Assembly (NCBI GenBank): GCA_021822165.1
Contig: JAKARM010000003.1
Location: 1-64,000 of the forward strand
Length of the DNA: 64,000 nt
Direction: 5' to 3'
Source: Microcaldota archaeon
GTDB lineage: Archaea; Micrarchaeota; Micrarchaeia; Micrarchaeales; Micrarchaeaceae
Below are positions 33,342 to 42,580 of this stretch, piece after piece. The translations under genes and the position numbers were made by a program. Position 1 is the first letter of the stretch; each line of letters starts with the position of its first letter. The notes below the pieces were generated by a model that ran no database searches, was not told the DNA's origin, and saw only the letters and a program-made list of their open reading frames with translations.

Positions 33342-33977
33342 ATGAATAGCAAAAGCAAGAAAACGTTGATGTTCCTATTTTCCATATTCGTAGGGGTTGT
33401 CTTCATAACCTCGCTTGCGACCCTTGGCTTAAGCAGCCCGAACCAGCAGACGCCTGCCAATAAAACAGCGGTGAAACAGCCGTCAGTGGCCACCATAGTG
33501 GCTTCGGGGGAAGTCAACGCCACAATTGTCGGATACAGCAAGATATTTGATATCTCGCTGGATAACGCAAGCTCTCAATCGGGCACAGAGGTATCAAACG
33601 GCCTTGAAACCCTATCGGCAAGCGGGGCGGTAAGCAATTTTGCCCCGACGGGCAGCGGTTTTATAGTCTATAGCGGCAACCGGAGCGCAGACTATATCGT
33701 TGCATATCTCTATAATACGACCGGTTCGAACAGCACGTTTGCAGTTAACGCGACCGCCAAGGTCGGACTCCCGTACAACGTGACGCTATATAACCAAAGG
33801 AATGCTTTTAACGTGGTCATGGACAACGGGACAGAATCGGTCAAGATGGACTCTGTACCGCCTATCGGATCAAAGATGAAGGTCGATGTCCTTGCTTCGA
33901 TATTCCAAAGCTCCTCGGGAATCTTTAACACGTACCAGATATACAACAACACGATATACCTAAACCAGGTAAGATGA
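33342..33977 (+). CDS. Exported membrane-anchored protein, unknown function
   Basis: A 211-residue protein. An N-terminal transmembrane anchor or signal (TLMFLFSIFVGVVFITSLATLGL) follows a basic start (MNSKSKK). The ectodomain is Ser/Asn/Thr-rich with many glycosylation sequons, and no Cys is seen. I recognise no family. It has a long structured leader and overlaps the GluRS gene by 4 nt (ATGA), so it is the first gene of that operon. Confidence 0.7.
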   Translation: MNSKSKKTLMFLFSIFVGVVFITSLATLGLSSPNQQTPANKTAVKQPSVATIVASGEVNATIVGYSKIFDISLDNASSQSGTEVSNGLETLSASGAVSNFAPTGSGFIVYSGNRSADYIVAYLYNTTGSNSTFAVNATAKVGLPYNVTLYNQRNAFNVVMDNGTESVKMDSVPPIGSKMKVDVLASIFQSSSGIFNTYQIYNNTIYLNQVR

Positions 33978-35710
33978 TGGAGGAGAGGGAAGTCACGGGA
34001 CTGATAAGGAAATACGTGCTCAAAAACGCCATGGAATACGGAGGTACTGCAAATGTCGCCAGCGTGCTTGGGAAGGTGCTATCGAAGGAACCGGAATTGA
34101 AGGGCGACATACCCGGCCTTAAGGAGAAGATAGGTGCGGAGATTGCCAGGGTGGCGGGGATAGGAAAGGGAGAGGCAGAAAGGGAATATAGGGAATACGT
34201 AGCGGAGTTCGAAAGCGAGGACAAAGCAAGGGCGGATGCTTCAGCAAGGCATAATTTCGAGCTTGAGGGGGCGGTAAGAGGAGACTTCGCGATACGCTTT
34301 GCCCCAGAACCGAGCTCCTTCATGCATATCGGGCATGCGAAAGCCGCTTTCTTGGCAAGGGAGGTGGCAAACCAGTATGGCGGCAGGAATTACCTTTATT
34401 TTGACGATACCAACCCTGAAAAAGAGAGCCAGGAATTCGTAGACTCGATAAAGGATAGCCTTTCATGGCTTGGCATAACATTTGATGACGAATACTACGC
34501 AAGCGACTATATAGAGGATATGTACGGATACGCCAGAAGGCTCATAGAGGAGAGAAAAGCCTATATGTGCATGTGCAATGCGGATAGGATAAAGGAGCTG
34601 AGGTTCAAGGGAGAGGCATGCAGCCATAGGTCGGAAACCCCAGCAGAGAACCTCGAAGGATTCGAGAAGATGGTAAGGGGCGATTTTGACGAGGGGGAAG
34701 CCATACTTAGATTCGTCGGGAAAATGGAATCGGATAATACATCAATGAGGGATCCGATGATCATGCGTATAAAAAAAACTGGTCATTACAGGAAGGGGAA
34801 AAAGTATGTCGTCTGGCCGTCTTATGACTTTAACACGCCGATTATGGACTCCACCCACGGGATAACTGACATACTGCGCACAAAAGAATACGAATTGAGG
34901 GATGAACTGTACGTTGCTATGCTCGAGGCGCTGCGGCTTAGGATTCCAAGAACACACATACAGGCGAGACTCAAGATAAAAAACAATGTCACGTCGAAAC
35001 GGGAGATAAAGGGGATGATAGAGAGAGGGGAGATAGAGGGGTATTCGGATCCCAGGCTTGTCACGATATCAGCGTTAAGAGCAAGAGGGATATCACCGAT
35101 CGCCATAAAGAATTTTGTGCTGCGGTTCGGGATAAACAGGACAGATAGCATTGTCGACATATCGCTGCTGCTTTCCGAAAACAAGAAGGTTGTCGACCCC
35201 ACATCAAAAAGGCTCTTCTATGTGGAGGATCCGGTCAAGGTGGTTGTTGAGGGATTGAAAAATTCAGAGATAAAGCTGAAACTGCATCCAACCCAGGAGA
35301 TAGGTTACAGAAGCTATATTGTTGGGGAGACGTTCTATATCAGCAGTTCCGATGCCAGACAGCTGAAAAAAGGAGACATGTTAAGATTGAAGGAGGCAGC
35401 GGCCATAAAAATAACGGACATCAGGAGTGGTACGATATTCGCAGAAAAGATAGATGGCGCAGGGGAGGGAATCATGAATGTACAGTGGGTATCGGAAGGG
35501 AATCTGGTAGATTGTACAATCAAAATCCCGGGAGATCTTCTGGACAGCGAGGGCAAGTTCAACGCAAATAGCATGAAGATAAGCACAGGATATGTTGAGT
35601 CGTACGCCAAAGAATTGGGAGAGGGGGAGGTGGTACAGTTTGAGAGGTTTGGGTTCTCCACCTTCCACAGGAAGTCGGACCCCCTTGTCTTCATATACCT
35701 ATCCAAATGA
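33974..35710 (+). CDS. gltX: Glutamyl-tRNA synthetase, archaeal type
   Basis: A 578-residue class I synthetase of the archaeal/GlnRS-like family. An N-terminal helical extension precedes the catalytic domain. The HIGH-type motif is SSFMHIGHAKAA near residue 115 and the KMSKS-type region is NNVTSKREIKG near 337. A beta-barrel anticodon-binding domain forms the C-terminus. It charges tRNA-Glu, and in most archaea also tRNA-Gln for later amidation. The start is at ATG 33974 overlapping the upstream stop; the next codon (33977) is also ATG and fits the usual 5-nt spacing. Confidence 0.96.
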   Translation: MMEEREVTGLIRKYVLKNAMEYGGTANVASVLGKVLSKEPELKGDIPGLKEKIGAEIARVAGIGKGEAEREYREYVAEFESEDKARADASARHNFELEGAVRGDFAIRFAPEPSSFMHIGHAKAAFLAREVANQYGGRNYLYFDDTNPEKESQEFVDSIKDSLSWLGITFDDEYYASDYIEDMYGYARRLIEERKAYMCMCNADRIKELRFKGEACSHRSETPAENLEGFEKMVRGDFDEGEAILRFVGKMESDNTSMRDPMIMRIKKTGHYRKGKKYVVWPSYDFNTPIMDSTHGITDILRTKEYELRDELYVAMLEALRLRIPRTHIQARLKIKNNVTSKREIKGMIERGEIEGYSDPRLVTISALRARGISPIAIKNFVLRFGINRTDSIVDISLLLSENKKVVDPTSKRLFYVEDPVKVVVEGLKNSEIKLKLHPTQEIGYRSYIVGETFYISSSDARQLKKGDMLRLKEAAAIKITDIRSGTIFAEKIDGAGEGIMNVQWVSEGNLVDCTIKIPGDLLDSEGKFNANSMKISTGYVESYAKELGEGEVVQFERFGFSTFHRKSDPLVFIYLSK

Positions 35711-35713
35711 ATG

Positions 35714-36523
35714 TCATATCGGACCAATCTCTGTTTGAAGGTATTTTGACGAATCGCTATCCACATACTTGAGGAATTCTCCCGATAATATCTTGGCGTT
35801 GGAATAGTGCCCGTTTTTGAACAGTGCAAGGATTATGTAATGGATAGTGGCTAACGGAATATTCTCAGATCCGGCAGATTCTGATGAAGAGGAAAGAACG
35901 CCGCCGAAATCACCAATCATTGAGTAAAATACCATCCTTGCATAATAATAGAGCGCACCCCCTTTCATCTCTTTGAGTTTTTCCAGCGATTTCTCTGCGG
36001 GCCTCACCTTGCCGGACTTTACGTATAAAAGGAAAAGTAGGTAAATGGTAGATATGGATGCGGAACCATTGGAAATTTCCGCTTCGCATATGCTTATTGC
36101 CTTATTAAGCTTCAATTTCGCAGAAGAGAACATTTTAGCCGAGGCATCCCTATGCAGTATATTCTCCTCCATAAAGCCTTTCAGGTTATAGGTTATCAGG
36201 GAAACTTCCTTGTTGGAACTGGATATATATGCAAGTGCGTTTATATAGAACCTCTCTGGTGTAGGCGATTTAGCCACCGCGTTTTCCGACAATTCTACAG
36301 CCCCGGCGCAATTACCCGCCTGCAACAGGGACCTGAAAGCCGAGGGGAATGAGACATCGTCTGCGCTTAAGTCGTCATAAGAAAAGGTTACTGGGAGTTC
36401 GCACCATGAACAAATGCCCGGTGCCGAAAGGGATAACGTTTCAGTACCGCAATTGGTGCAGAATAGGTGCCTGCTGTTTTTACCAGCCATTGCGAGCAAC
36501 TTCACATACTTGGAGATATCCAT
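35714..36523 (-). CDS. Zn-ribbon plus helical-repeat protein of unknown function
   Basis: A 269-residue protein from ATG 36523 (GGCG 5 nt upstream; the ORF track starts 12 codons earlier). A zinc ribbon FCTNCG...CSWCEL lies near residues 21-43. The rest is helical with TPR-like pairs (for example AGNCAGAVELSENAVAKSP and SGKVRPAEKSLEKLKEMKG). No transmembrane helix or catalytic motif is seen. It is convergent with GluRS and upstream of nothing obvious. A scaffold or RNA/protein-binding role is inference. Confidence 0.7.
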   Translation of the reverse strand: MDISKYVKLLAMAGKNSRHLFCTNCGTETLSLSAPGICSWCELPVTFSYDDLSADDVSFPSAFRSLLQAGNCAGAVELSENAVAKSPTPERFYINALAYISSSNKEVSLITYNLKGFMEENILHRDASAKMFSSAKLKLNKAISICEAEISNGSASISTIYLLFLLYVKSGKVRPAEKSLEKLKEMKGGALYYYARMVFYSMIGDFGGVLSSSSESAGSENIPLATIHYIILALFKNGHYSNAKILSGEFLKYVDSDSSKYLQTEIGPI

Positions 36524-36700
36524 CAAACCGCCATCAAACATCAATAATCGAGGCACCACTCATGCCGGACAACCACCATGGCAGGCATCGGAACGGCAAG
36601 CCGTCCCAAGAACATTCCCGGCATCCGCATGCCACCAGTCATAAAATATTACACCAACAACGTTTATATTTTACTGTCATGCCCTACCGCGCGGGAAATA

Positions 36701-37363
36701 TCATAAATCCTTCTTCCTTAAGACGGTGAACAGATGCAGACTGTCGAAAGGCTCTAGATCAATCCTTTCCAGTATCTCGAAATCCTTGGAAAGCTTGGCA
36801 AGCTCCTCTGCATAAATATTTTCCGGGTTTCTGGATATATCTATGCTTTGCGACTTTATGATAAAATATGCGATGCCTCCCGCCTTCAGGAACTTCGAAT
36901 TTTTATTCAGAATCTCGGCCTGGTCCTTGGAGGATATGTCTTGGTATATCACGTCGCAAACGGGAAGGTACTTGGAGTATCTTTCAGTAAGGCGTGCATC
37001 TGAAAGTATGGGTAGCATGTTGGTGCGTTTCCCGCATACGTTGAGCAGATCCCTCATGTTCCTTTCGGAAAGCTCGACACAAAAGACCTTCCCCCCTTTT
37101 GTTATGTCGCTCACGTGGCTCGCCGTCGTCCCGGTAGCTGCACCGAGGTATAACACATTGTCGGTCTCGAGCAGGGATATGTTCTTCATCCCGTTAATTA
37201 TGGCTGCTGCCAATTTGCTCCTGTAGGGATTCCAAAGCCTGTACTCTTTACCGTCGACCATAACTAAATCCTCGCCATAGACCTTTGCCCCCTTTACAGA
37301 ATTTTCCGTAGCGAGCTTTCCGTCTATCTTGTATATGCCGTGGGAAATATCGATTATTTTCAT
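36701..37363 (-). CDS. flpA: Fibrillarin-like rRNA/tRNA 2'-O-methyltransferase
   Basis: A 220-residue SAM-dependent enzyme. It has the N-terminal beta domain typical of fibrillarin, then the Rossmann motif VLYLGAATGTTASHVSDI near residue 70, the acidic VFCVELSERNMRDLL, and VIYQDISSKDQAEIL. It works in C/D-box sRNPs with Nop5 and L7Ae. Nop5 is usually adjacent in archaea but is not present here. GGTA lies 5 nt before the ATG. Confidence 0.95.
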   Translation of the reverse strand: MKIIDISHGIYKIDGKLATENSVKGAKVYGEDLVMVDGKEYRLWNPYRSKLAAAIINGMKNISLLETDNVLYLGAATGTTASHVSDITKGGKVFCVELSERNMRDLLNVCGKRTNMLPILSDARLTERYSKYLPVCDVIYQDISSKDQAEILNKNSKFLKAGGIAYFIIKSQSIDISRNPENIYAEELAKLSKDFEILERIDLEPFDSLHLFTVLRKKDL

Positions 37364-37433
37364 AAGATTACCTTATAGCACGTTCCACATAATGTTGGGA
37401 AACGGCACGTTACAAGATTAGAAATCTCTCGTG

Positions 37434-37446
37434 ATTATATAAATAC
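37434..37446. promoter_or_regulatory. Divergent TATA region flpA / histidine kinase
   Basis: ATTATATAAATAC lies about 50-60 nt from the histidine kinase ATG on the plus strand and 70 nt from the fibrillarin start on the minus strand. It is nearly symmetric and may serve either gene. Confidence 0.4.
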
Positions 37447-37493
37447 TTTTGTAGCAATCAATAATTAAGCGCTCGCCCAGCACCGGTGTTGCC

Positions 37494-39722
37494 ATGGTTT
37501 CAGAGATACTCCTTAACAAATTGATAAACGACATCATGACCATATCCTCCATCTCTTCTGACGAGGAGGAGGTGAAGCTCCAGCTTGGAAAAGCGATATC
37601 CGCGATATTCGGATTGGATAAGGCGACATTCAAGACATTGAATAAAGACCGCAGGGAGGCAAATTCCTTAAACGATTACCTGATAAACACGAAGGAGCCA
37701 TATGTCGACAACCAGCTGAGCGAATATTCGGCATTTAAGGAACTGATAGAATACAAGAACCAGGGGTATAAAAGCTGCGCCATGATACCCATCACAACAA
37801 ATAATGATGTTGTCGTGATACTCGAAACCCTGTCGCAAGAGGAAAACCGGTTCGCCCCGAACGTGCTGGAAGGACTGCGCATATCGTCGTTTATAGTTGG
37901 TTCCCAGCTGGCATATGCCGTAGAAAGAAAGAGGAATCTCAGGCTTGCCAATTATTTTGACGCCGCGTTTAATTCTACCGATCCTCAGTTGTTGGTATCG
38001 AAAAACGGATCGGTGGTAAAAGCGAACAAGGCGGCCATGGCGATATTCAGGTCGTCGGGGATGCAGGGGCGTAACGTCAACGGGATCATACCGCTGAAAG
38101 AGAGCATGTTCGTACAGAATAGCAAAAGCACCGGGATGCTCATTCTCCGGTCAAGCAAGAACCAACGAAAGGTATACAGGGTGTCATACAGCGCAATCAA
38201 CGAGAATATGATACATGTCTCGGCGGCAGACATGACAAACGCCATGTATCTTGACGACGTCATGAACTCCATCAACAAAAGCAGGGACATATGCGCCATT
38301 ACAATCAACGGTTCCCTTGTTATAGAAAACATTACGGAAAATTTCGACAAGGTATTCAAATGCAGTAAGGAACTTGTATGCGGCAATAGCATAATCGATT
38401 TTCTTGACGTCAAGGAAAGGGAGATGTTTTCAGGCATGGCAAAGGAGGGAGGAAGGGAATTTATAAGCGGAGAGATGTACATGCTGCTCGCCGATGAACG
38501 GCCGTTCGTGCATTTTGTAATAGTAAAATCAATCGAGGGATACCTGATGCTGCTTATAAAGGCGGATATGCAAAAACGTGTAGACGACATGGAAGAGGGG
38601 ATAGAGGATTTCATATCCGGGACTTCTGACACCGTGCTTAGGGTCGATACCTTCGGATATATTAAGGGATGCAACATGTCAGCAGAGGAACTGCTAGGGT
38701 ATAAGAAGGATGAATTCATAGGCAGGGAGCTGAAATCGATATACTCGACGATGGAGATACTTGACAGGGATATATCGTATGCCAGGAAGGGGATGAAAGT
38801 CAACAATTCGTACATAAACATCATCAAGAAGGACGGGAATCCGGTACCGGCGATCCACTCCATATATTCGCTCGCAGGGGATGGCGGGGAACCTGATTAT
38901 ATGGTCATAATAAGGGAGCTCGAAACAAAGGCCAAACTGGAGGAGAAGGATAGGATGATAGAAAACCAGGCGAACCAGATAAAGAAACTCTCCACCGCCT
39001 CGGATCTCAAATCCCAGTTCATAAACAACATATCACACGAGCTCAAAACCCCGCTCACCAGCATAAAGGGTTTTACGAAACTGATGCACGATGGGGAATT
39101 CGGAGAGCTCAACAACGAACAGAGGGGCTATCTTGACACGATACTGGAGGAATCGGATAGGCTGTTGCTCATAATACAACAGGTGCTTGATGCGTCAAGG
39201 TTGGAAGCAAACAAGGTTAAGCTTGACATGAGGGGGGTGGACATGAAAAGCCTTAAGGACAGCCCGAGCATAAAGGCATTGGAGGAAGCGGCAAGGAACA
39301 AAGGGTTGAAGTTTTCATGGACCGTGGATTATAACGTACCAGAGATAGTGGTCGATACCAATAGGCTAATACAGGTATTTGTGAACCTCATAGGCAACTC
39401 CATAAAGTTTACAGAACATGGTGGGATAAAAATCCGCGTAACGCGGAAAAGCAAGAAAACGGTGCAGGTCGATGTCGAGGATACGGGGATAGGGATAAAC
39501 GACGACGACAAAAGGAAGATATTCAAGAAATTTTATGAGGCTCCGAAGAAGGGGCTGACGAAACAGGACGGTGCCGGCACGGGACTTGGATTGTCGATAA
39601 CCAGGAGCATAATAAACCTGCACGGCGGAAGGATATCCTTCGATTCGCAACAGGGCAAGGGCACCAGATTTTACTTCACATTGCCTGTCAGCCCGAAGCA
39701 GAAGAAGAAAGAGCCGGTATGA
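37494..39722 (+). CDS. Soluble GAF/PAS sensor histidine kinase
   Basis: A 742-residue cytoplasmic kinase with no transmembrane segment. The N-terminus (about 1-160) looks like a GAF domain, followed by about three PAS-type segments (roughly 165-275, 280-370 and 375-490). HisKA follows with NNISHELKTPLTSIKGF near residue 514. The ATPase has the N box NLIGNSIKFT near 630, G1 EDTGIGIN near 662 and G2 GAGTGLGLSI near 696. It would sense an intracellular signal and phosphorylate a response regulator. No regulator is in the window, so it is an orphan. GGTG lies 5 nt before the ATG. Two-component kinases are sparse in reduced archaeal genomes. Confidence 0.93.
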   Translation: MVSEILLNKLINDIMTISSISSDEEEVKLQLGKAISAIFGLDKATFKTLNKDRREANSLNDYLINTKEPYVDNQLSEYSAFKELIEYKNQGYKSCAMIPITTNNDVVVILETLSQEENRFAPNVLEGLRISSFIVGSQLAYAVERKRNLRLANYFDAAFNSTDPQLLVSKNGSVVKANKAAMAIFRSSGMQGRNVNGIIPLKESMFVQNSKSTGMLILRSSKNQRKVYRVSYSAINENMIHVSAADMTNAMYLDDVMNSINKSRDICAITINGSLVIENITENFDKVFKCSKELVCGNSIIDFLDVKEREMFSGMAKEGGREFISGEMYMLLADERPFVHFVIVKSIEGYLMLLIKADMQKRVDDMEEGIEDFISGTSDTVLRVDTFGYIKGCNMSAEELLGYKKDEFIGRELKSIYSTMEILDRDISYARKGMKVNNSYINIIKKDGNPVPAIHSIYSLAGDGGEPDYMVIIRELETKAKLEEKDRMIENQANQIKKLSTASDLKSQFINNISHELKTPLTSIKGFTKLMHDGEFGELNNEQRGYLDTILEESDRLLLIIQQVLDASRLEANKVKLDMRGVDMKSLKDSPSIKALEEAARNKGLKFSWTVDYNVPEIVVDTNRLIQVFVNLIGNSIKFTEHGGIKIRVTRKSKKTVQVDVEDTGIGINDDDKRKIFKKFYEAPKKGLTKQDGAGTGLGLSITRSIINLHGGRISFDSQQGKGTRFYFTLPVSPKQKKKEPV

Positions 39723-39726
39723 CAGG

Positions 39727-41427
39727 TCAATAGGAGAGGTCAGGTTTCCTGCCCCTTATCTCTTCAACCACGGTGCCCATAAAATCCTCCATCGACAGGC
39801 CGTGCACCTGTTTTCCAGACCTGCTCCTTACAGTTATCTTCCCCTCATCGGCCTCTCTCTTGCCCAGTATCACCATATAGGGTATCCTCTGCTTCTGCGC
39901 CTCCCTTATCTTGTACTCCAAGGTCCTGTCGGATAGGTCGATCGATGAACGGATTCCTGACTCTTTTATTGCTGAATACACCTTGCCTGCATACTCGTTG
40001 GCCTGCTCGGATATCGGTATCACTACTGTTTGGACAGGAGCAAGCCATGTCGGGAACTTGCCCTGGTAGTGCTCTATCAACACCCCTATGAACCTTTCCA
40101 GGGTCCCAAGCAGGGCCCTGTGCATTATGACGGGCGTATGCTGCTTCCCGTCAGCTCCCGTATATTCCAACCCGAACCTTATAGGAAGCTGGTAGTCAAG
40201 CTGGATGGTGGCGCATTGCCACTTTCTGTCCATGGAATCGATGACGTCGAAATCTATCTTCGGCCCGTAGAATGCCCCTTCCTTTTCCTTCACTTCATAG
40301 GGGATCTTGTGGGATTCCAGCGCCTGTTTCAGGCCGTCCGTGGCTTGGGCCCATAACTCGTCGCTGCCTAGATGATTGTCTGGCATCGTCGAAAGCTTGA
40401 CAGCATAAGCCATGCCGATGGTAGAGTATACGCTTTTTATCATCCCTATAACCGAATGTATCTCGGCTGGCACCTGCTCCTCCGCCATGAATATGTGGGC
40501 ATCGTCCTGTGTCATTTCCCGGACCCTGAACAGGCCGGACAGCGCGCCGCTTATCTCGTTCCTATATAGTTTATCGAACGTCGCAACCTTGAACGGCAGC
40601 TCCCTGTAGCTCCACTTCCTTGATTTATAGATCATCACCGTCGACGGGCAGTTCATGGGTTTCAGCCCCATCGACTCGTTGCCGACATCGAGCATGAACA
40701 TGTTTTCCTTGTAATGGTCGTAATGGCCGCTCACATGCCACAGTGCAAGATTGTTCAGCGTCGGAGTGCTTGTCTCCTCATACCCATAAGCGGAAAGCTT
40801 TCCCCGTATGAAACTTATCAGTTCACGGAATATTATGTGCCCGTTGTTGTGCCAGTACACATTGCCGGGAGAAACCTCCTGGAAGCTGAACAGGTTCATC
40901 CGTTCGCCTATTATCCTATGGTCGGTTTCCGGGATTCCGGAGAAATCGCTTTTCTTCACTATAGAGGTGTTTACGCTTTCCGGCTTCGCCTTCTTGTATG
41001 TCTTTTCCTGTTGGCCGGAAGGAGAATAGGTACGGGACTGCTCCGCCAATGGGTGCGCCTTTATGGAGAGCTCCAGTTTCTTGTTCCACCCGAAAGGCGC
41101 CTTTGTCGTTTCGAACCTGTCAGAAGAGAGCTTATACATATAATTTACAAGCTGCAGCGCCTCGCCCGGTGCCGCCAGGTTGCTGCTTAGGTGCGCAAAG
41201 GGGTAAATGACAAGCTTCTCCCTCTTCTGCTGATGCATGAACGATTCGATATCGCCGAATGCCTTGTCCACGATGGAGTTGGTATCTCCCTTTTCTATGC
41301 TCAGGAGTATCACAATGGCGTCCGACACAGTTGAAACGTCCCCGGCAACCGCGTCCTCGTATATGGAAGCTTCGGGCCTTACTGGGTAGAATGTGATCTT
41401 GTCGACATCTAATTGTAGGATCTTCAT
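39727..41427 (-). CDS. thrS: Threonyl-tRNA synthetase, archaeal type
   Basis: A 566-residue class II synthetase from ATG 41427 (GGTG 6 nt upstream; the ORF track adds 14 unlikely residues). The N-terminal domain (MKILQLDVDKITF...YPFAHLSSNLA) is the archaeal D-aminoacyl-tRNA-deacylase-like editing domain, different from bacterial ThrRS. The catalytic core has the motif 2 region FRVREMTQDDAHIF, MNCPSTVMI and motif 3 ALLGTLERFIGVLIE, and the anticodon-binding domain forms the C-terminus. It charges tRNA-Thr and edits Ser-tRNA-Thr. It is the last gene of a long minus-strand run. Confidence 0.96.
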   Translation of the reverse strand: MKILQLDVDKITFYPVRPEASIYEDAVAGDVSTVSDAIVILLSIEKGDTNSIVDKAFGDIESFMHQQKREKLVIYPFAHLSSNLAAPGEALQLVNYMYKLSSDRFETTKAPFGWNKKLELSIKAHPLAEQSRTYSPSGQQEKTYKKAKPESVNTSIVKKSDFSGIPETDHRIIGERMNLFSFQEVSPGNVYWHNNGHIIFRELISFIRGKLSAYGYEETSTPTLNNLALWHVSGHYDHYKENMFMLDVGNESMGLKPMNCPSTVMIYKSRKWSYRELPFKVATFDKLYRNEISGALSGLFRVREMTQDDAHIFMAEEQVPAEIHSVIGMIKSVYSTIGMAYAVKLSTMPDNHLGSDELWAQATDGLKQALESHKIPYEVKEKEGAFYGPKIDFDVIDSMDRKWQCATIQLDYQLPIRFGLEYTGADGKQHTPVIMHRALLGTLERFIGVLIEHYQGKFPTWLAPVQTVVIPISEQANEYAGKVYSAIKESGIRSSIDLSDRTLEYKIREAQKQRIPYMVILGKREADEGKITVRSRSGKQVHGLSMEDFMGTVVEEIRGRKPDLSY

Positions 41428-41540
41428 GCAAAACACCATGATAAGAAATAACGATAGATAGTACCGCAAACTTGAACCGCGTATTTATTTGTGGCGCATA
41501 ATTTTAATACCTTCCCGGGAACCGTTAGGCAGGAGTTCTG

Positions 41541-42572
41541 CTATGCCCCGCCGTGAATTACCGTTGTATTGCATCCGGCAGGCTGGGTCAGTTGATTGCT
41601 AAATGCAAGTTTCAAATATCCGATATAAGGAATCGTAGCGACGACCTGCCCCTGCACCTGGCTCATGTTGGGAGGGACATTAAGGAACTGCATGTCTAGC
41701 CCGGGGTTATTGTCCCCTTTTGTCAGGAAATAATAGCTCCCGGTTACGTTTATTATTGCATAGACCCTGTGCACTATATATGAGTCTCCTTCCCTATAAA
41801 ATAGATCCTGGGGTAAGGTATGATAGACGATTATGGAATTGTTCTGGTCTCCGGTGATGGTGGTATTCCCTATTGTTATCGACCTTATGTAAGCCTCTTC
41901 CGCTATTGTACCGTTTTGGAGCCTGACGCTTTGCTCCCCGCAAAGGTACCTTATCGGATTCGATGCTTGCGAGCCGTTGGAAATTATGCTGCCCCCGTCG
42001 ATCCCGGGACGATATAGGCCGATTGAGTAGCCTGGGGCTATGAACTGGTTGACGCTTATGCCGGAACCAGTTACCTTATATGCGACGCATTCCAACGACT
42101 CCAGGCTTGGATTTTGCAAGATAGCGGCCATGGCCGATTTGCTCATGTCGACCATAGGGGCATGTATGTCGCTGGCATTCGCCACCCCCTTTATGATTAT
42201 CATATCACCCCTCGAAAGGACAGGGAGCATGCTGCAGCTCGGCACGACATCAAGGGGATGGCTGGTGCCTAGCAGCGAAGTCAGAACCACCCATATGAAG
42301 GCTATGATTATGACGGTCGTGAATAATTCCATGATGCCTTTCTTGGTGCCCTGTTCTGCAAGGCTATTAAAAACCTCCAGGACGACGAGGGACCCCAGGG
42401 AGATGAGGATAGCCGCACCGAATAGCAGGGAAAGGGAGCCATTCCCCTGATAATGGATATAGAGTATGAAAAAGGCCGCAAGCAACAGGTATAGGGGCAA
42501 CGTAGATATCTGTTTTTTCTTCTTTGCCCTGCTGGACTTCGCCCGGGCATTTCTAGTAGTCTTGGTTTTGAT
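41541..42572 (-). CDS. Signal peptidase I, probable ATC start
   Basis: About 343 residues. A Lys-rich N-terminus is followed by two hydrophobic hairpin segments and a third helix, then the catalytic ectodomain. The serine motif is PSCSMLPVLSRGDMIII, the His motif IVHRVYAI and the Asp motif TKGDNNPGLD, as in ER/archaeal-type enzymes that use Ser-His-Asp instead of Ser-Lys. It removes signal peptides. The ORF track starts at TTG 42500, but 24 more in-frame codons (KTKTTRNARAKSSRAKKKKQ) extend to ATC 42572 just after the SMC stop. The only nearby ATG (42580) is in another frame. Start choice is inference. Confidence 0.85.
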   Translation of the reverse strand: MKTKTTRNARAKSSRAKKKKQISTLPLYLLLAAFFILYIHYQGNGSLSLLFGAAILISLGSLVVLEVFNSLAEQGTKKGIMELFTTVIIIAFIWVVLTSLLGTSHPLDVVPSCSMLPVLSRGDMIIIKGVANASDIHAPMVDMSKSAMAAILQNPSLESLECVAYKVTGSGISVNQFIAPGYSIGLYRPGIDGGSIISNGSQASNPIRYLCGEQSVRLQNGTIAEEAYIRSITIGNTTITGDQNNSIIVYHTLPQDLFYREGDSYIVHRVYAIINVTGSYYFLTKGDNNPGLDMQFLNVPPNMSQVQGQVVATIPYIGYLKLAFSNQLTQPAGCNTTVIHGGA

Positions 42573-42580
42573 AGGATCAT

